Assembly: GCF_921293095.1 (NCBI RefSeq)
Contig: NC_060249.1
Span: 83,463,907-83,527,906 of the forward strand
Length of the DNA: 64,000 nt
Direction: 5' to 3'
Source of the DNA: Ischnura elegans
Lineage: Eukaryota; Arthropoda; Insecta; Odonata; Coenagrionidae
Position 1 is the first letter of the stretch. Each line of letters begins with the position of its first letter. Shown piece by piece: positions 24,601 to 37,002 of this stretch. The translations under genes were made by a program, and so were the position numbers. The notes beneath the pieces are model-generated. The model had not been told where the DNA came from. It searched no databases and was given only the letters and a program-made list of their open reading frames with translations.

Positions 24601-27600
24601 AAGTAATGCGTGAGAGTGTTTTCAATATGTGTGATATAAGTGTATTTCGGTAAGTGTCATAGATAGGAATGATTTTGAAATGTGGTTGTAAGATTTGGTG
24701 TTTCCATTTTAAATTTTGGTACAATTAGACTTGTGGCTGAGGATTTAGATATAGAGGTTAGTTGTGATATAATAATAGAGTTTACTCATTGAGTAAGCAG
24801 TCATGGACGAAAATTAACTGCATTCAGGGGTGGTATGGGTCTATACGTGGCGAAGATAGACCATCTAAATTATACTTTGAACCTGTGAAGATGCTGTGAC
24901 TTGACCACTAACAATTATGCTTCCCATCACTTCAGTAGCCTTGAAGGCTTGTGTGAGGACACAAAATATGCATCTAGAACCAAATTTTTGTAGTTGTGAA
25001 AGTTCATAAGCTGCTTGGAAAAAGCGGTCGAAGTCCCTTAAATCGAAGTCCCGTTGTTTATTCCTGGAATGAAATGCCTTCTATTATGTGCATCAACATA
25101 GTTTTCAGTCAAATCTAGGTGTTGTCTGCTCTTTAAATATGGTGCATATAGTGGCTTGTGGAATGTTATCATTGTATAAATTAAGTGTAAAATACCCCTA
25201 ATGAAATGTATTTTGCATTAGGTTTTGGGTTATTTGGTTCCAAAAGATAACTTGAGATGCCATCCCTTAACTCAATACCTGATTTCAATTTTGAAGCTTT
25301 GGTACTCAGTTGCTGGAGATATGTATTTATGAATATGTATTACGGCAGAATTTTTCAGAACTCTGATAAGGCACTTCATGCCCACCATTATAGCTATTTA
25401 TTCATATATGTCTGAGCTACAGTAACTTCCATTTGCTGCCTCGTTGCAACTTTGTGAACTTATTTGTTCTCAGGATAATGACATATGTTTTATCTAAGAT
25501 TATAAAATTACTGCAGATGCGATAGTATGTTTTTAATATTTTATTATACTTGAATAGATGATCAGTATGTGAAGATTTTTTTGCTAAAAGTAATAAGAAC
25601 ATTTTTTTATTTTAACTGAAGACATTCAGCCAATTTTTATTTATCCACTCACAGCAAATCCTACAATTTTGAATGGGCTCAATCGTGGGGCAGGATGAAA
25701 TGTGAAGTTAAGAAAAGAAGTGAGCATTGGGGCCATGGGTTACATGTTAACAAGCCTCGAGAGAACATTGCCTCTGTGTCCCTACCCTCTTTCCATAAAT
25801 ATCATCAAGGAGCATCTGGCCCTTACAAATTATTTTCCATGCTGATTAGAGTGAGTGAAGATGGTCGAGATGTTTTGAAGCAGATGTTGATGTATGATCC
25901 TGATTTACGATCAAGTGCTCACCGAACTCTTGAGCATAGATATTTCAATCCTCTAAGGTGATCATTAAGCTTTATTTAATACTTATTCACTATTGCACCC
26001 ATAAGTATTTGATCTCAGAATATCAGTCAAGTTTAGGTTAGTCTCATCTCTCACTCCAAACTTGGTGTTAGATGATGTTGAAGTAAAGGGTAAAAACTTT
26101 AGGTATTTTTTCTCATGTACTCCCATAATAAAAGGTAACCAGTTTAAAGGCTGTCAGATTAATTTTGTGTTATTTTTAATTCTTTTTTTTTTTTTTTTAA
26201 TAAGAATCCAACTTGAAAACTCCACAGAAAATTTCATTTGATGTTTTCTGAGTTGAAGTATGCATACTAATTTCATTTCTTTGGGCACTTTCACATTCAA
26301 ACATAGGACCAGAATGAAGTACATATATTAGTAATTCAAATATAATTTTTACGTAGCCGTATATATTTTACATTTTATTTTTGTAAAAATTTGACATAAC
26401 AGAGATAATTTACCTAGCCGTGACTGGAATACCAGCCTAGGCAAATTATTTTATCCCTGTGAAATTGCTAACTTAGTGTTAACTTGAGGATAACTCGATA
26501 ACAGTTGATTTAATTTTTCCAGTGCATTTTTCTAGATGCTTTTTGATTGTACTGTGGCTACTAAATAAAAATCCAAATAAGGCACTGCTTGCGGCAATGC
26601 TCATTGATATAAGGGAAGGTTCTTATGCGGTGGCAATCGGGTCTGGGCTTTATCATTCATGTAATAATTTTTTCATCTTTAGAGAGCATATTTTTACATT
26701 TTTATAAAAATCGTTTGTAAAAGTTTTCAATTATCCTCGTATTTGTTGCCTGATGTAAAGGTAGCTGTAGTGTATTAACACATTCAGTGCGGAGCTCATC
26801 AATTGACGTGTTCTGTCGGTCAGGCCAGGAGCCCTTTCTCTACTTGCGTACGTGACTACATAATATCCACTTCCAAGTCTTCCAATCATGTGCATGACCT
26901 TTAGCAAGCTTCCCTCTTTAGAACCGTGTGCGCCATTTGTGAAAAACAGTATTTGAATGGAAGTTATGGCATGGAAACCTCCCTCTTTTTTTCTTTCTTA
27001 TTTTAACAGCCGATTTTGACAACTTTAATGAAAATAGGGCCTGCACTGAATGTGTTAAAGTGTTTTCCATGGAAAGCCCTAATTTCAATTTAATTTGCTT
27101 TGTTTACAGGGATGATCAAATGTCTCCTAGAAAATATCCATCTTACTCTGATGCAGGGTATGCTAGAAGGTCACAAAGTGGAACCTTTTCGAAAGAAGGA
27201 AGTATTTGCAGTAAAGTGAGTGCATGTGAACCAAAAGGAATTTTAAAATATTTGCATTATCATCTCTTTATGAAAAACAACCAATTTTTTTCATGCCATT
27301 AATCTTATTTCTGCCCTTTACATTTATTAAGCAATGCATTAAGTTCCCTGTATCTTCTGCCTCCATATCTCACACATATTGGCACCTCTTTATGTGAGTC
27401 GTTAAATTTAGCATAGAGATCAGGTAATTTCCATGGAGACTTTGTCTGAAATTTAGCTGCATATGCTTTGATGCTGTGTGGATTGCAATAGGTCAATTAT
27501 TAGAGTTAAATTACTTGGCTCAGCAATCATGAGGGTACTGAAGATATCACATTTTAATGCCTCCGTTGCTACACTTCCGCAAAATATAAATGAAATAGGA

Positions 27601-30600
27601 GCATATATACACCTCATTTAAGTGCTTTATTAGCAAACTATTATCATAAACGATACGTAGTTTATTCATTGTGGTTAGTGTAAAATTTAAGCCTTTGACA
27701 TCTTATCTTAACTTTTAGTGATTATATGCATGGATTAGAACTGTTATAGGTGTCAATGTACTTGTATCTGATAAATGGTTTCATACATTGATTTAGCATT
27801 GCAGCACACCATAATAATGAAGATTTTTACTTTGTAGCATATTCATTTTTGGTAAATTGAATCACTGGCAGGAGAATAATTATTTACTTCATGGCATATC
27901 AACACTTTACCATCTGTCTAAATTTGTTGTCATGAATTAAAGTATGCAGTTGTATCACTCCTCTAATCTTAGAGGGTCCTCATGAGATGTTGCTAATGTG
28001 TGGCATTATGATACTTTTTAAACAGTAACTTGATAATGATAATCATATTCTTCATCGATTAATTAAATTTGATGTTACAGGAATCTCTTCGTAGACGGTT
28101 AATTCCTAAACCAGTGATTGTTGGAGATACGAAAGTGATGACAAAGAAAAGCAAAATTGCAAGAAAAAATGAAGAAGCAGACGAAAATCATCATAATGCA
28201 TCATTCCACTTGCCAATGCTGGCTGAAAAGTACTTAGAAAAGGATGTAACTGATGTCAGTGCCTGTAAAAAAAATGGAAAATATAACATTGGCAACCAGC
28301 TGACTTCCTGTGCGGTAATACTTGACAATTCTTGTTTTCAGAGTAGTGGATGGGTAGAAAAACTTGAAATTGTGGAAATGATGTTGTTAACTGATGGCCT
28401 GCCTGGAAATTGTCTTGCACAAAACTAACGAGAGGTAGTATAGTGTAGAGGCAATAACCCATTGTTTGATTCACCTTTAGTTGGATCATCAATGTTTAGT
28501 TCAATGACCAGTCCCCCTTAGCCTCATTCTCCTAATATGTATCGTCTTCTCCCTTTCTTACTATTCCTCTCTTAAAGCCTCAGAAATTCCTCTTTGATGG
28601 TAGAAAGATGTGAAAATTATTTGATGCTAGGTCTAATATCTGGGGGTATGTGTCGTTTTGTTGTCAGTGATCACTGACTAATAATTCCTCACCTTCTTCT
28701 GCAAAGCAATTTGTGGGCTATTTTGAATCGATCGTTGATCTTAGTGTGATACTCCTAATGAAAGCTTAGTGATAATGAAAAAACTCTGAATCGTTCAACA
28801 AATCTATGACGAAATGTTCAAATCTTGTCACTAGGAGTCTTATTGACTCCTGGGATCAATGCCAGTCCCCAAATTGAAACTGGTCAGCACTCAAGGCTTA
28901 CCCTTTTCACTTTCGCAGTAGCTTTTTTGGAAACAGAAGGCAAAATTTTTCTGTTTTTTTACCTATATGTTTTCATTCCAATTTAATTTAAATTTCTGCA
29001 TCTCTTTCATTTCATGCTCTCCAGTGCTTTGTTGGTGAGTGATGGGGTACCTAAATGATCACAGAATCATTGGTTTTAAATTGTTCAATATTTCTTGTGC
29101 TACTCATAATTCGGTAGGAAATACTATTGTCAATTTCCAAGTACCTCATACACCACAGATTATGCTTCCCATTCATGCCTCTTATTAACCTTTCTAATCA
29201 CAATTAATGTCATGATATAGGCCAAGCAAGGAATTGCACCAAAGCAGAACAAAAAATTGACTCTACCAAAAATTGATGCCGAAATGGGCAGTGTGGGAAA
29301 ATGTCATGGTTGCAAGAAAATAAAACCTGCTAAGGAGCTTGAAAATTGGAAGAACCATAGAACACACAGCACTACTCGGAATTACCTGAACGGATCCGTT
29401 GAAGCTTCGAATACTAGTACGAGTTCCATTCTTCCTAAGCTCAACATTCAGCCAAGCCCCAGGACTTACACCTCAAAATATAGATTTCCAGAAGCTAATA
29501 AAAAACTGTCTCAAATCGGTACAAGGTATGTATGCTGAGGAATATTTTTTTGAAGGTGTAAATAAATTGATGAATTTTTTAAATGTGGAAATTATTGGTT
29601 ATATTGGATATTTGAGATCAAGTCATAGTAAAAGTTAGTAATAATGTTGAAATGATGAAAGTGATAATGAAGATGAAGTTATTTTTCTTTACAAACAAAA
29701 TCTATAAAAGCCGTTTAAGGGTAAAAGTAAAGGGGAGACTATATTCAAACATACTTTTTAATTTTTTTTCCAAAACTGAGGCCTCAAAATTAGGACTCTA
29801 TTCTGAGAAATACGGTATTTTTAATGAGTAGGATAAAAATGAATGCATTGATGAGAGTAATATGTAAATTTGGTAGTTCTGTAGTTTATTCCAAACTTTT
29901 ATAAAGACATGTGTATATATACACACTAGCTATGGACTTGCTAGTTGACCTTAGCTTGAGCTTTGGGTACCCCTTTCATCACACTGCTACCTGTGCCAAG
30001 AATATTGTGTAACATTTTGGCAATTATTGCATAGCTCCCAATCAATGAACCTCTCAAATTTTACTCAAATCATCCTCACCCTATATACACTGAGGATTGA
30101 CAAGGGCATAGCATTGATAGTCAACAGATAGCAGCTTCCCCATTTACCCAGGTCATACATCTCCAGAAGCGTAAGAAGGGAGTAGCTATTATTCTAGACT
30201 AGTAGAGCCACTTTCACCTAGTCCCCCACTTGTCCTTTTTCTTAATATTCTGCCCTTCTTTATCAGATAAAAAGAGTGCTCTGAGATTCGTGAAGTCAGG
30301 GTAATCGCCATTGAAAATTTGAATTTCACGAGAAATCATTAATTCAGAATGTGATAATCCCTGCCGATCAGTGTCATACCCAGAAATAAACTCTGGAAGA
30401 ACGTACGGATTGACAAAGATTGATTGTATGTATTTTTCTATTATGATTAATACTGCAATAGAGCTAACCTAGTTCTTAATATTACAAATGGTAATTACTG
30501 TATATCAATTTCAATAATAGTATTTCTCCTAATATAGTCCCCCCCCTCCTAATTTTGAGGCTTTAGCTTCGGGAAATTTTTAAGAAAAGCATTTGACTAA

Positions 30601-30901
30601 GCCCACATTCACTTTTACCATGGGAATTTTTGGAAAAATTGGTGGCATTATATTCAGATAAATATGGTAAATATTTTTATGAAATGGTGTTAGGTACAGG
30701 AAAGTTAAGAGTAATCTGGAAAACCTTTTACAAACAGAGCATATCAAAATAATTGTTTATACTTGGACAATATTATGTTTCAAGGACTACTTATGCATCA
30801 TTTGTATTGTTCTAAATTTACTATGCAATAAATTATATTTCAGGAGTCTGGGTGGTGTTGTAAAAACAAAGTCACCAAAGATGTTGTCCAAACTTATTTA
30901 A
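12619..30901 (+). CDS. MOK: MOK-type MAPK/MAK/MRK overlapping protein kinase, 11 exons found
   Basis: Exons: 12619-12733, 15069-15158, 15237-15317, 19501-19618, 19869-20047, 20969-21073, 25655-25957, 27110-27215, 28081-28314, 29221-29525 and 30844-30901 (stop TAA at 30899). Every junction is GT-AG and phases agree, giving about 565 codons without the missing first exon; human MOK has 419 aa. Kinase marks: glycine loop IGEGSFADV, VAIK-type lysine in YACKRL, HRD loop FHRDIKPEN, activation T-x-Y in YTEYVSTRWYRSPE, and MDVWAVGCVFYELLT. MOK kinases phosphorylate serine/threonine and belong to the MAK/ICK group tied to cilia. Odd points: the DFG motif reads DLG; the segment before the last kinase helix is about 40 residues longer than in human MOK; the basic tail is long, with CHGCKKIK and ILPKLNIQPSPR, and ends in SPKMLSKLI. 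The introns are full of transposons. Confidence 0.93.
13400..14044. mobile_element. Non-autonomous DNA element with GGTAC ends, in MOK intron
   Basis: The left end GGTACATACTTGTATTGTGA (13400) matches the complement of the right end, GGTACTCGCATTGTGA (ending 14044). Both continue into purine-rich GAGGTGGAGGT repeats. The flanks TTTAG and TTTAA may be an eroded target duplication. The superfamily is not assigned, and there is no coding content. Confidence 0.55.
14067..14150 (-). repeat. SINE 3' fragment
   Basis: Only the tail half of the SINE family (tttattcatttattt followed by the catcgggg block) is present. It lies immediately beside the GGTAC element. Confidence 0.6.
14766..14938 (-). repeat. 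tRNA-derived SINE (copy 2, best preserved)
   Basis: Minus-strand SINE. The head starts TCGGTGGCGGCGGGGTAAAG (from 14938, containing the A box), the B box is GGTTCGAGTCC near 14880-14892, then comes a unique body with an AGGCC block, ending in AAATAAATAAA at 14766. It lies in a MOK intron, antisense to the gene. The head is tRNA-like by its two pol III boxes, but no cloverleaf can be drawn with confidence. Confidence 0.85.
16224..18479 (+). mobile_element. piggyBac element, internally deleted
   Basis: Flanked by TTAA at 16220-16223 and 18480-18483. The ends CACATTCAGTGCGGATGA and the complement of TCATCCGCATTGAATGTG are typical of piggyBac/Looper-type terminal repeats. The interior is AT-rich. 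The only coding remnant joins a piece of the transposase core to its C-terminal cysteine finger (17809-17997). The element is sited in a MOK intron. Confidence 0.88.
17809..17997 (+). pseudogene. piggyBac transposase remnant
   Basis: The reading frame contains DIREKMCRDRFLGMMQALHFS, matching the conserved M-x-R-x-R-F motif of piggyBac transposases. A few residues later it continues as ICPECEGQPRLCFQIYHKH, the C-terminal zinc-ribbon-like finger. In intact transposases (about 550-600 aa) these parts are separated by several hundred residues including the catalytic aspartates, so the catalytic centre is deleted. Confidence 0.8.
21746..21815 (+). repeat. tRNA-like segment in the left foldback arm
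   Basis: Seventy bases with tRNA-like layout: acceptor ends TCCGG and ACGGA pair in part, the A box is TGGTGTAGTGGGTAAAG and the B box GGGTCAAATCC. The anticodon stem around CTTCGAA pairs poorly and the B box is degenerate, so this is probably a tRNA-derived relic and not a working tRNA gene. Confidence 0.55.
24115..24184 (-). repeat. tRNA-like segment in the right foldback arm
   Basis: Inverted copy of 21746-21815, almost identical over its 70 bases, facing the other way as the foldback arms require. Confidence 0.55.
24742..24931 (+). repeat. RTE LINE 5' UTR fragment
   Basis: Matches the LINE 5' UTR on both sides of the pogo insertion: gatttagatatagaggtta corresponds to about 3807-3826, and the stretch ending caattatgcttcccatcac to about 5368-5386. 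It has no pogo element between. It is a diverged fragment in a MOK intron. Confidence 0.75.
26779..27054. mobile_element. piggyBac-type MITE
   Basis: A 276-bp element flanked by TTAA (26775-26778, 27055-27058) with ends CACATTCAGTGCGGAG and CTGCACTGAATGTG. It shares its ends with the element at 16224-18479 but not its interior, so it is probably mobilised by a related transposase. Its right end lies about 55 bases before a MOK exon. Confidence 0.85.
29719..30640. repeat. Pair of related inverted segments in the last MOK intron
   Basis: About 85 bases at 29719-29800 resemble the complement of 30552-30640; shared blocks are cctaattttgaggc and cacttttac. They may be two decayed copies of one repeat or the ends of one element. 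The rest of the intron shows nothing recognisable. Confidence 0.3.
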
Positions 30902-31360
30902 GGCAAGCACAAACATTATAGAAGATTGTCCTGGAATTGCATAAAGAAATAGTTAAGTCCTCTGTATGATGAAACCAATGAAGATGTAATTTCACAGGAT
31001 TTCATTGCCTGGATGAATTCGCAGAATCAATGATTAGCTGTTCTCCATTCCTTTTATTCCATCAACTACTTTCAAACTGTTGGATTAACAGCACAAATGT
31101 TATGAATGTATGAATTTACAAGTGAAAAGCATCGTGCTGTTTCTTTGAAAAATCAGTTTGTAAAAATTACTTAAGAAAGAGGTCCAACAATTCTCTCCTA
31201 GTGTGAGAGAGCATCTTCAAGTTGAAGTGATAAAATTGATGTACATTAGTAATTTTTATTCAGCCGTGTGTTTCGGATCCATTGATTATAGCTTGCTAAC
31301 ATTGCTCTCTGGTCTGTATCTGTTGGATCCTTTGAAATAAAATTATGAACATGTCTTCTT
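30902..31360 (+). other. MOK: MOK 3' UTR with poly(A) signal
   Basis: Sequence after the MOK stop codon. An AATAAA hexamer at about 31336 is a reasonable poly(A) signal. A C-rich tract follows at 31376-31391. Confidence 0.5.
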
Positions 31361-33914
31361 TTAAGATTTTTTAGTCCCCCCCCTCCCCCCCATGCACTGG
31401 AGGTGGTAGCAGAGAAGTCATCCCCCCAAAACTGAGAAAAGTAACCATTTTAGTATCTTTCCATCTGCTTCGTATTTTAATTTTCCTTTTTACTCCCTTA
31501 ACTCTAACTTGCTGAGAGATTGCATAGCTACCAGGCGCCCCAACAAGGGTGAACCACACCATAAACAATCACTTCATTCCATTCAAGGAGAGAGCCACAA
31601 TCCTTCGCATTGGAAAATCCAGTTTTTTATTATCTGTACTCCTCACTCTTTTCTATTTTGAGGCTTTGGTATACCCCAACTCTCCTTTGATGAAAGGCCT
31701 GGCTCTTTACCCATAATAACTCTTGACTCTTCCAGTCCGAAACTATTAAAACCATAAGTACCAGCTTGCCTGTACCTTTTAATTTTTGTAGCTCCCTGAT
31801 AGGAATTAAATTGGACTATTTTAAGACCAGGCACTACACATAGTGTGGCACCAGATCACAACCCTGGGTAGGAAAGAATAGCCTGGACCTATAAGAACTA
31901 CAAATGAAATGTCATAAGCAAGTAGGATGTTGTGCTAGATTTCAGGTATTCCACTGTGCTTGCATTCATATGTGATCCAAAATTTCAGTTATTATGTTAG
32001 CCATCTTCTGAGCTAATTTATTATCCCCAAATCCATGGCAAACACTGCTATCAAATTTCCAGATCACTTTCTACTGAAAAATTCGCAGCACTCAAGAATG
32101 AAAGGGATGCTTTTTATAAGCAGGGGTTAGTTTTTTTAAGCTAAATCATTTTGAAGGTGAAACATTTGTTGAAGATTAATAATTTAACACTTAATTCTGG
32201 GTTCCAATAATTCAGTTTTTTTAATCACATTGATTTTCCATTGGAAACCTACATTCCCAAACCATGGCATGTTTCTTAAATAAAGTTTTCATTTGGTCAC
32301 GTCAATATTATTTCATTGGACTTCGGAACCCTAATTTTAGATGGGCACAGTATTCCCCAAAAAGATGAACCACTCCTCCCAAAGCAAGAGTTAGCCAAAC
32401 CCCATGCTCTACTAGCAGGGTGATTGTTGAAATTGATATTGTGCAACCCAAGAGCACTCGTAATTTGAATTTATACTTTTAATGATCATTAATTCAAGCA
32501 ATACATACTTTCTCTATAACATGTTGTGATGACCTTTCACTATAACTTGGGTACTAGCCTGATAAACAAATGCTCGCAGTCTCTTACTCCATAAGATCAC
32601 GTCCTAGATGCAAGTTAACATATTTGCCTTTGTTGAATTAAAACTGAATCACCCTTTCCGGGTTCAGACTGCAGTGGAATCCACCGGTGGGTCATGTGCG
32701 GGCTGACCTAGCCATTCTCTTAAGGTGGCACCACACCTGGGGGCTTTCTTCCAACGAGAATGGGTAACAGGGAAGTGGAAGAAGGTACGGCAGCCACCAT
32801 TTGGACCCACTCCAGCTAGAGAGTATGCAGGAGACCCTCCCCCTACAGTGCTTCAAGGATGTGGCACGGGCCCTCAAATAGGACTCTATAGCTATACTTT
32901 CACAACCTGAGTGATATACGGAGGCAACTTCAGGTAGAACCACCTACAGAGTGCCAATCCCATTTTATCAACTTTAATTGTATTCTTTGGAATAGAAATC
33001 AGGACATGGGGTCATGCAACATACAAAATCACAAACCTTAGAAAATTTTTCTCTGATCATGAGTGGAGGACCAAGTTGTGCAGTCGTCCAACTAGCATAG
33101 TACCCTCTTGTCATTTGTAACCCATGCTGATCTGTTTTAAACATGTTTCATTCTTAGCAGTGTGACCTACACTTCCAGTCGCACCATGTAGCTAACTTTA
33201 TACAGAGACGTTTCGGGTCTCAATCTGCTATCAATCAGGCTACCTTCAAGTTCTCATTTCATTATATGGCTACAGCAGTAAAATTAAGAAAAATAGCATT
33301 TTGCCATCTGACAGAGATGAAGTTGGGTACGACAAACAGCAGCATACCCATTCAATTCACTGCCCTCAAAAATGAAACCTTAATTACAAATGAGGTGAAG
33401 CCAGAAAATGCTAAGTTTGCAGCATGGACCACTCCACTAAAATGGGATGGGGGTGTCTCTATCAATCGAGGTCTGCCTTACATTTATCAACTCTCACATT
33501 TATGTAGTCCTTCCAAATCTTCCAATTCTTTCCATTCCTTCAGGCAAATTCAATTTTTCAAATTACACTGAGCACTTCAACATAACATCAAGCTACCTTC
33601 AAAACCTACTTTAGAGGAATTCACGAGAATTCAGTTTATGGTGAATTCAAAGAGCAAATCCTTTACACCAACCGGGCTGTTATTAGAGTGGGTAAATTGT
33701 TATATGTGGCATTAAGGGTACTCTGGGTGGCTAATAATTGTCATTTGGTTCAGCATTTGTGTTTTCTGCTGAGAGAAAGCAGCTCATGGCATACCTCTCA
33801 GCAAAAACAGCCTCCCCATTGTGAGTTGGATTATGCCCAATGGGGCAGCCAAATTACCTTTAATGGACTGACCACCACTAAAACCAATAAAATATTTAAA
33901 TTCACAAGACAATA
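31361..33914. other. Intergenic region between MOK and RpL18A
   Basis: The two genes converge here. Open frames present (for example 33266-33571) show no family resemblance. A GC-richer patch lies at 32650-32950. Nothing else recognised. Confidence 0.4.
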
Positions 33915-33962
33915 TTTATTCCCAGTTTAACCAAAAAATTACAAACAGAAGAGGCTATCTTC

Positions 33963-36624
33963 TTAGAGGAAATATGTCTTAGGCCTCCTAACAGAGAACT
34001 TGGGAAGTGTTGCCTTCTGAGTAATTCGCTTAGGTAGAGGGAAGCGAATGTGTGAATCATGAAACTGCTTCACTTGAGGTCTCCTGCAAACACTGGCTTT
34101 AACAATTTCTACTTTGATGATCTATCAAAAGAAAAAAAAAACGTTACCATTAACTTACATGAAATCAACAATTTAAAAACAAATTTAAGACATAAGAAAA
34201 CAAAGAGAACCTAATTCATAATTCCACATAAATGACTGTTATAATACTTCATTATAGACATTAATTGGAGTAGAAATGTACCAACTATCAATCACTCCAT
34301 CATTTAATACAAGTTACCATCCAATAGCAAAATGGGCAAGGAAAAATTTATAGCCCCCATTGAAATTATCTATTTTGCTACTTGACATCACAAATGTGAC
34401 TGGTGACCCTCTGATTTACATGAACTTGACTTCGCCAAAATCAAAAAATGCACACTTGTCCCATGGGCAGTGTAAACATTGATCACTTTGCCAACCTCAT
34501 GCAAGTTCAATTATATTAGTACAGATAAGATATGAATACTTGCACAATCGGAGGTGTGTACTAAGGCACAGTCAAAATTGCACCGTGCAAAGTGGTGAAT
34601 TGCTAGCACACAGGCGAGATTGCATGGACGCGGGATAGTAAAATAGCCCATTCTAGTTTTGTTCATGTATTTGCGAAATTCCACGCTATTTTAGATATTA
34701 ATGCAGTTCTACCCTTTGCAATACCGTACCCCATGTAAAATGTCCTTCATAGCCAAGTTTTCACAAGAAAAAGAAACCTCACAAATAGCCCCCTTAGTTT
34801 TAAATATGATATATATTATTTATACAAGTTTTAAAAATGATTTCATCAAGAGGAAAATACATCCAAAACATCTTCTACGACCAGGTTTTATATGAAGCTG
34901 CACATGTGACTGAATATTTGCACGATTAATAAGCAAATGTACCATGTAACTATGCTATGCATACTGTGCAAATGCGTCAACAGAAAATAGAACTAGTTCC
35001 ATATCAGTTGTACATGTTATCCTCCACTAAAACGGTGCATGTATATACACACCATTGATTACACAACACATTAACTAAGGTTTCATGTATTGAGTAATAA
35101 CTACTTAAAAGAGGATGCCGCAGTCATTTAGGCTTACAAACTTCCACACAGAATGAAACTACATTCGTAAGGAATTCGATTAAACTATTATGGCATTTCC
35201 CAAACAAAATGCTTCTTCTGCTTAGCATAGAGTTCTTAGTAAGCCCAACTAACGGTGCTTTTCAATAATAAAAATAAAACAACTGCCAATACACTGACCA
35301 GCTGTTCTTATTGTTAGATTTTGAAGTACGCTCCATGGTGTCATCATAAGGTAATAATTCCGATAATTTACATTGTGTTACTGACAAGATACACCTAACA
35401 ATAATCTTTAAAGCGTTGACATCAAGTCATAAACGATTAGTCGATTACAAAGTGGCTTGCACAATCGTTGACGGCATTAAATGAACTCGCGAAAGCATGC
35501 ATCAAACATTTCCAGTGGGGCTGTTTAGAGCAGTTCACACAAAGGAAGAACACAAACATTGATCCTATTACGTGAACTGAATCCACCTTTACATATTCCA
35601 TAAGCACTTCCACATTCAAACGAAGACAATATGACATGTATTGGGGGTGAAATACAATTACCTGAATAGAATGAGCTCTAGCACGATGTCTCGCTCCCAT
35701 ATCCCTATAGCACTGTGTGACGGCACCAGAAACGCTAAGGTCACGGTACTCTCGGTACATATTGTGAGTCCCGGAACGGGAGTCGTATCTCAACCAAATT
35801 CCGTAGTTCTTCACTTTAACTGGTGATTTCTCGGGAATCTGAAATCAAGGAAATATCGTAATTCAATTGTAGGCGAAAGCCGGGTAATCAAAAAAAGCTC
35901 AAATTTGAGTTCAAGTTAATACCTGTTTCAAGGACACTATTTCACCAGTGCTTTTCTTGAACTTCTTCAACTGCCTCAAGAAGTACCAAAACCTGGATTT
36001 GGCAACTATTGGGTCAGGTGCAAATATCCTCATTTTGTACAAGGGCGTAGTCTTTTCCTTCTCGGTCGGCAGCTTGCGCCCTATGACCTCAAATTCCATC
36101 AACTGAAACATAAAATGGATTACTCGGCGATACCTTAACCATAAATTTAAGTCACAGACGCCGCTATAGTGGGTGTCACTTTAGGATTGCCTTAGGGGCA
36201 TTTGGATTGACAATTAAAAAATAAAGCAATGAACACCCATAGAAACAAAAAAAATAAAACGATTAAATCATCCATGTGAACAGCGGTCTAAGGTCCAGTC
36301 ACAAGTAAACATCAGAAACTTATTCAACTAAATGGAGCGCCATGTTGAAAGATCCACGTGTGCATAGGACTACCATAAAATACGACCAAGACGACCTTAT
36401 TAGCATAAATAAGCATAAGAAACTTAAACTGCGAAAGTTGAAGCATAGAAAATTAACAATAGCAGAGGTATTCGCACAATTTAATAAAACCATTGGTTGG
36501 CTGAGTAAACATTTAGTCCAACTATACAACCGTTTTTGGCAATTTAAGCTCACGTAATACATTAACGTATAAACTAAAGGGTAAAATTGTTATTGAATGT
36601 ACTTACCTGGCCTTTAGCCTTCAT
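33963..36624 (-). CDS. RpL18A: Ribosomal protein L18a (eL20), four exons, complete
   Basis: Coding exons: 36624-36607 (MKAKGQ), 36102-35923, 35838-35662 and 34121-33963. All junctions are GT-AG in phase 0, and the total is 177 aa, the usual length of eL20 in animals. It is a structural protein of the large cytosolic ribosomal subunit. Recognisable stretches are [72 protein letters not shown] and the basic tail [12 protein letters not shown]. The tiny first coding exon ending just after the start is common in ribosomal protein genes. AATAAA on the minus strand (33920-33915) lies 43 bases beyond the stop codon. No frame damage is visible, so this looks like the functional intron-bearing gene and not a retrocopy. 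Confidence 0.98.
34535..34747 (-). mobile_element. Decayed Harbinger-type MITE in RpL18A intron
   Basis: Resembles the complement of the element at 50703-50936 along its length; shared blocks include gtgaattgctag, aatagcc and attaatgcag, and the end resembles ccgtacc..tgtaaaa. The terminal repeats are eroded. This copy is clearly older than the one at 50703. Confidence 0.7.
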
Positions 36625-36679
36625 TTTTGTGTGATATTACTTCACTTCCACGTCCCTGGCGGCCCAAACACAACGTGCT

Positions 36680-36695
36680 TCCCGAAAGAGAAATT
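36680..36695 (-). promoter_or_regulatory. RpL18A: Pyrimidine-rich TCT/TOP-like start region of RpL18A
   Basis: About 60 bases upstream of the start codon the minus strand reads TTTCTCTTTCGGG. Ribosomal protein genes of insects start transcription at a TCT initiator, and their mRNAs begin with a pyrimidine tract, so the start is probably near 36690. There is no transcript evidence. Confidence 0.5.
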
Positions 36696-37002
36696 TTTCC
36701 GGCGAACTACAGATGGCGGAGTTTATTGTTCACAATTGAAATACGAAAATAATCGAAACACGAAATGTTTGAAAATGGCGGTAACGGATGATAAGTCTGT
36801 GCGGGGAACGGAGCGATGGCAGTCCTGGTTTTATGATGAATGATATTTCTTTCCATTGCGTATCATTTGAAATTCCTGACCTAGAAAAAGTAAGTTGTTT
36901 TAGTGGAAGATGCTCACCCAATTAATGTTGCTAATATCTACAATCCAGTTATTGTCAACGCCCGGATGACGTTTTCGGTTTTTTCATTAATATAGTTGAT
37001 AT

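Noticed and set aside
28315-28428. MOK coding sequence ending by read-through at 28428
   Set aside because: A donor at 28315 in phase 0 joins cleanly to 29221, which carries clear kinase-tail sequence and continues to a stop at 30901. Read-through remains a possible minor isoform.
33266-33571. 101-residue open frame between MOK and RpL18A
   Set aside because: No family motif, no splice context and ordinary base composition.
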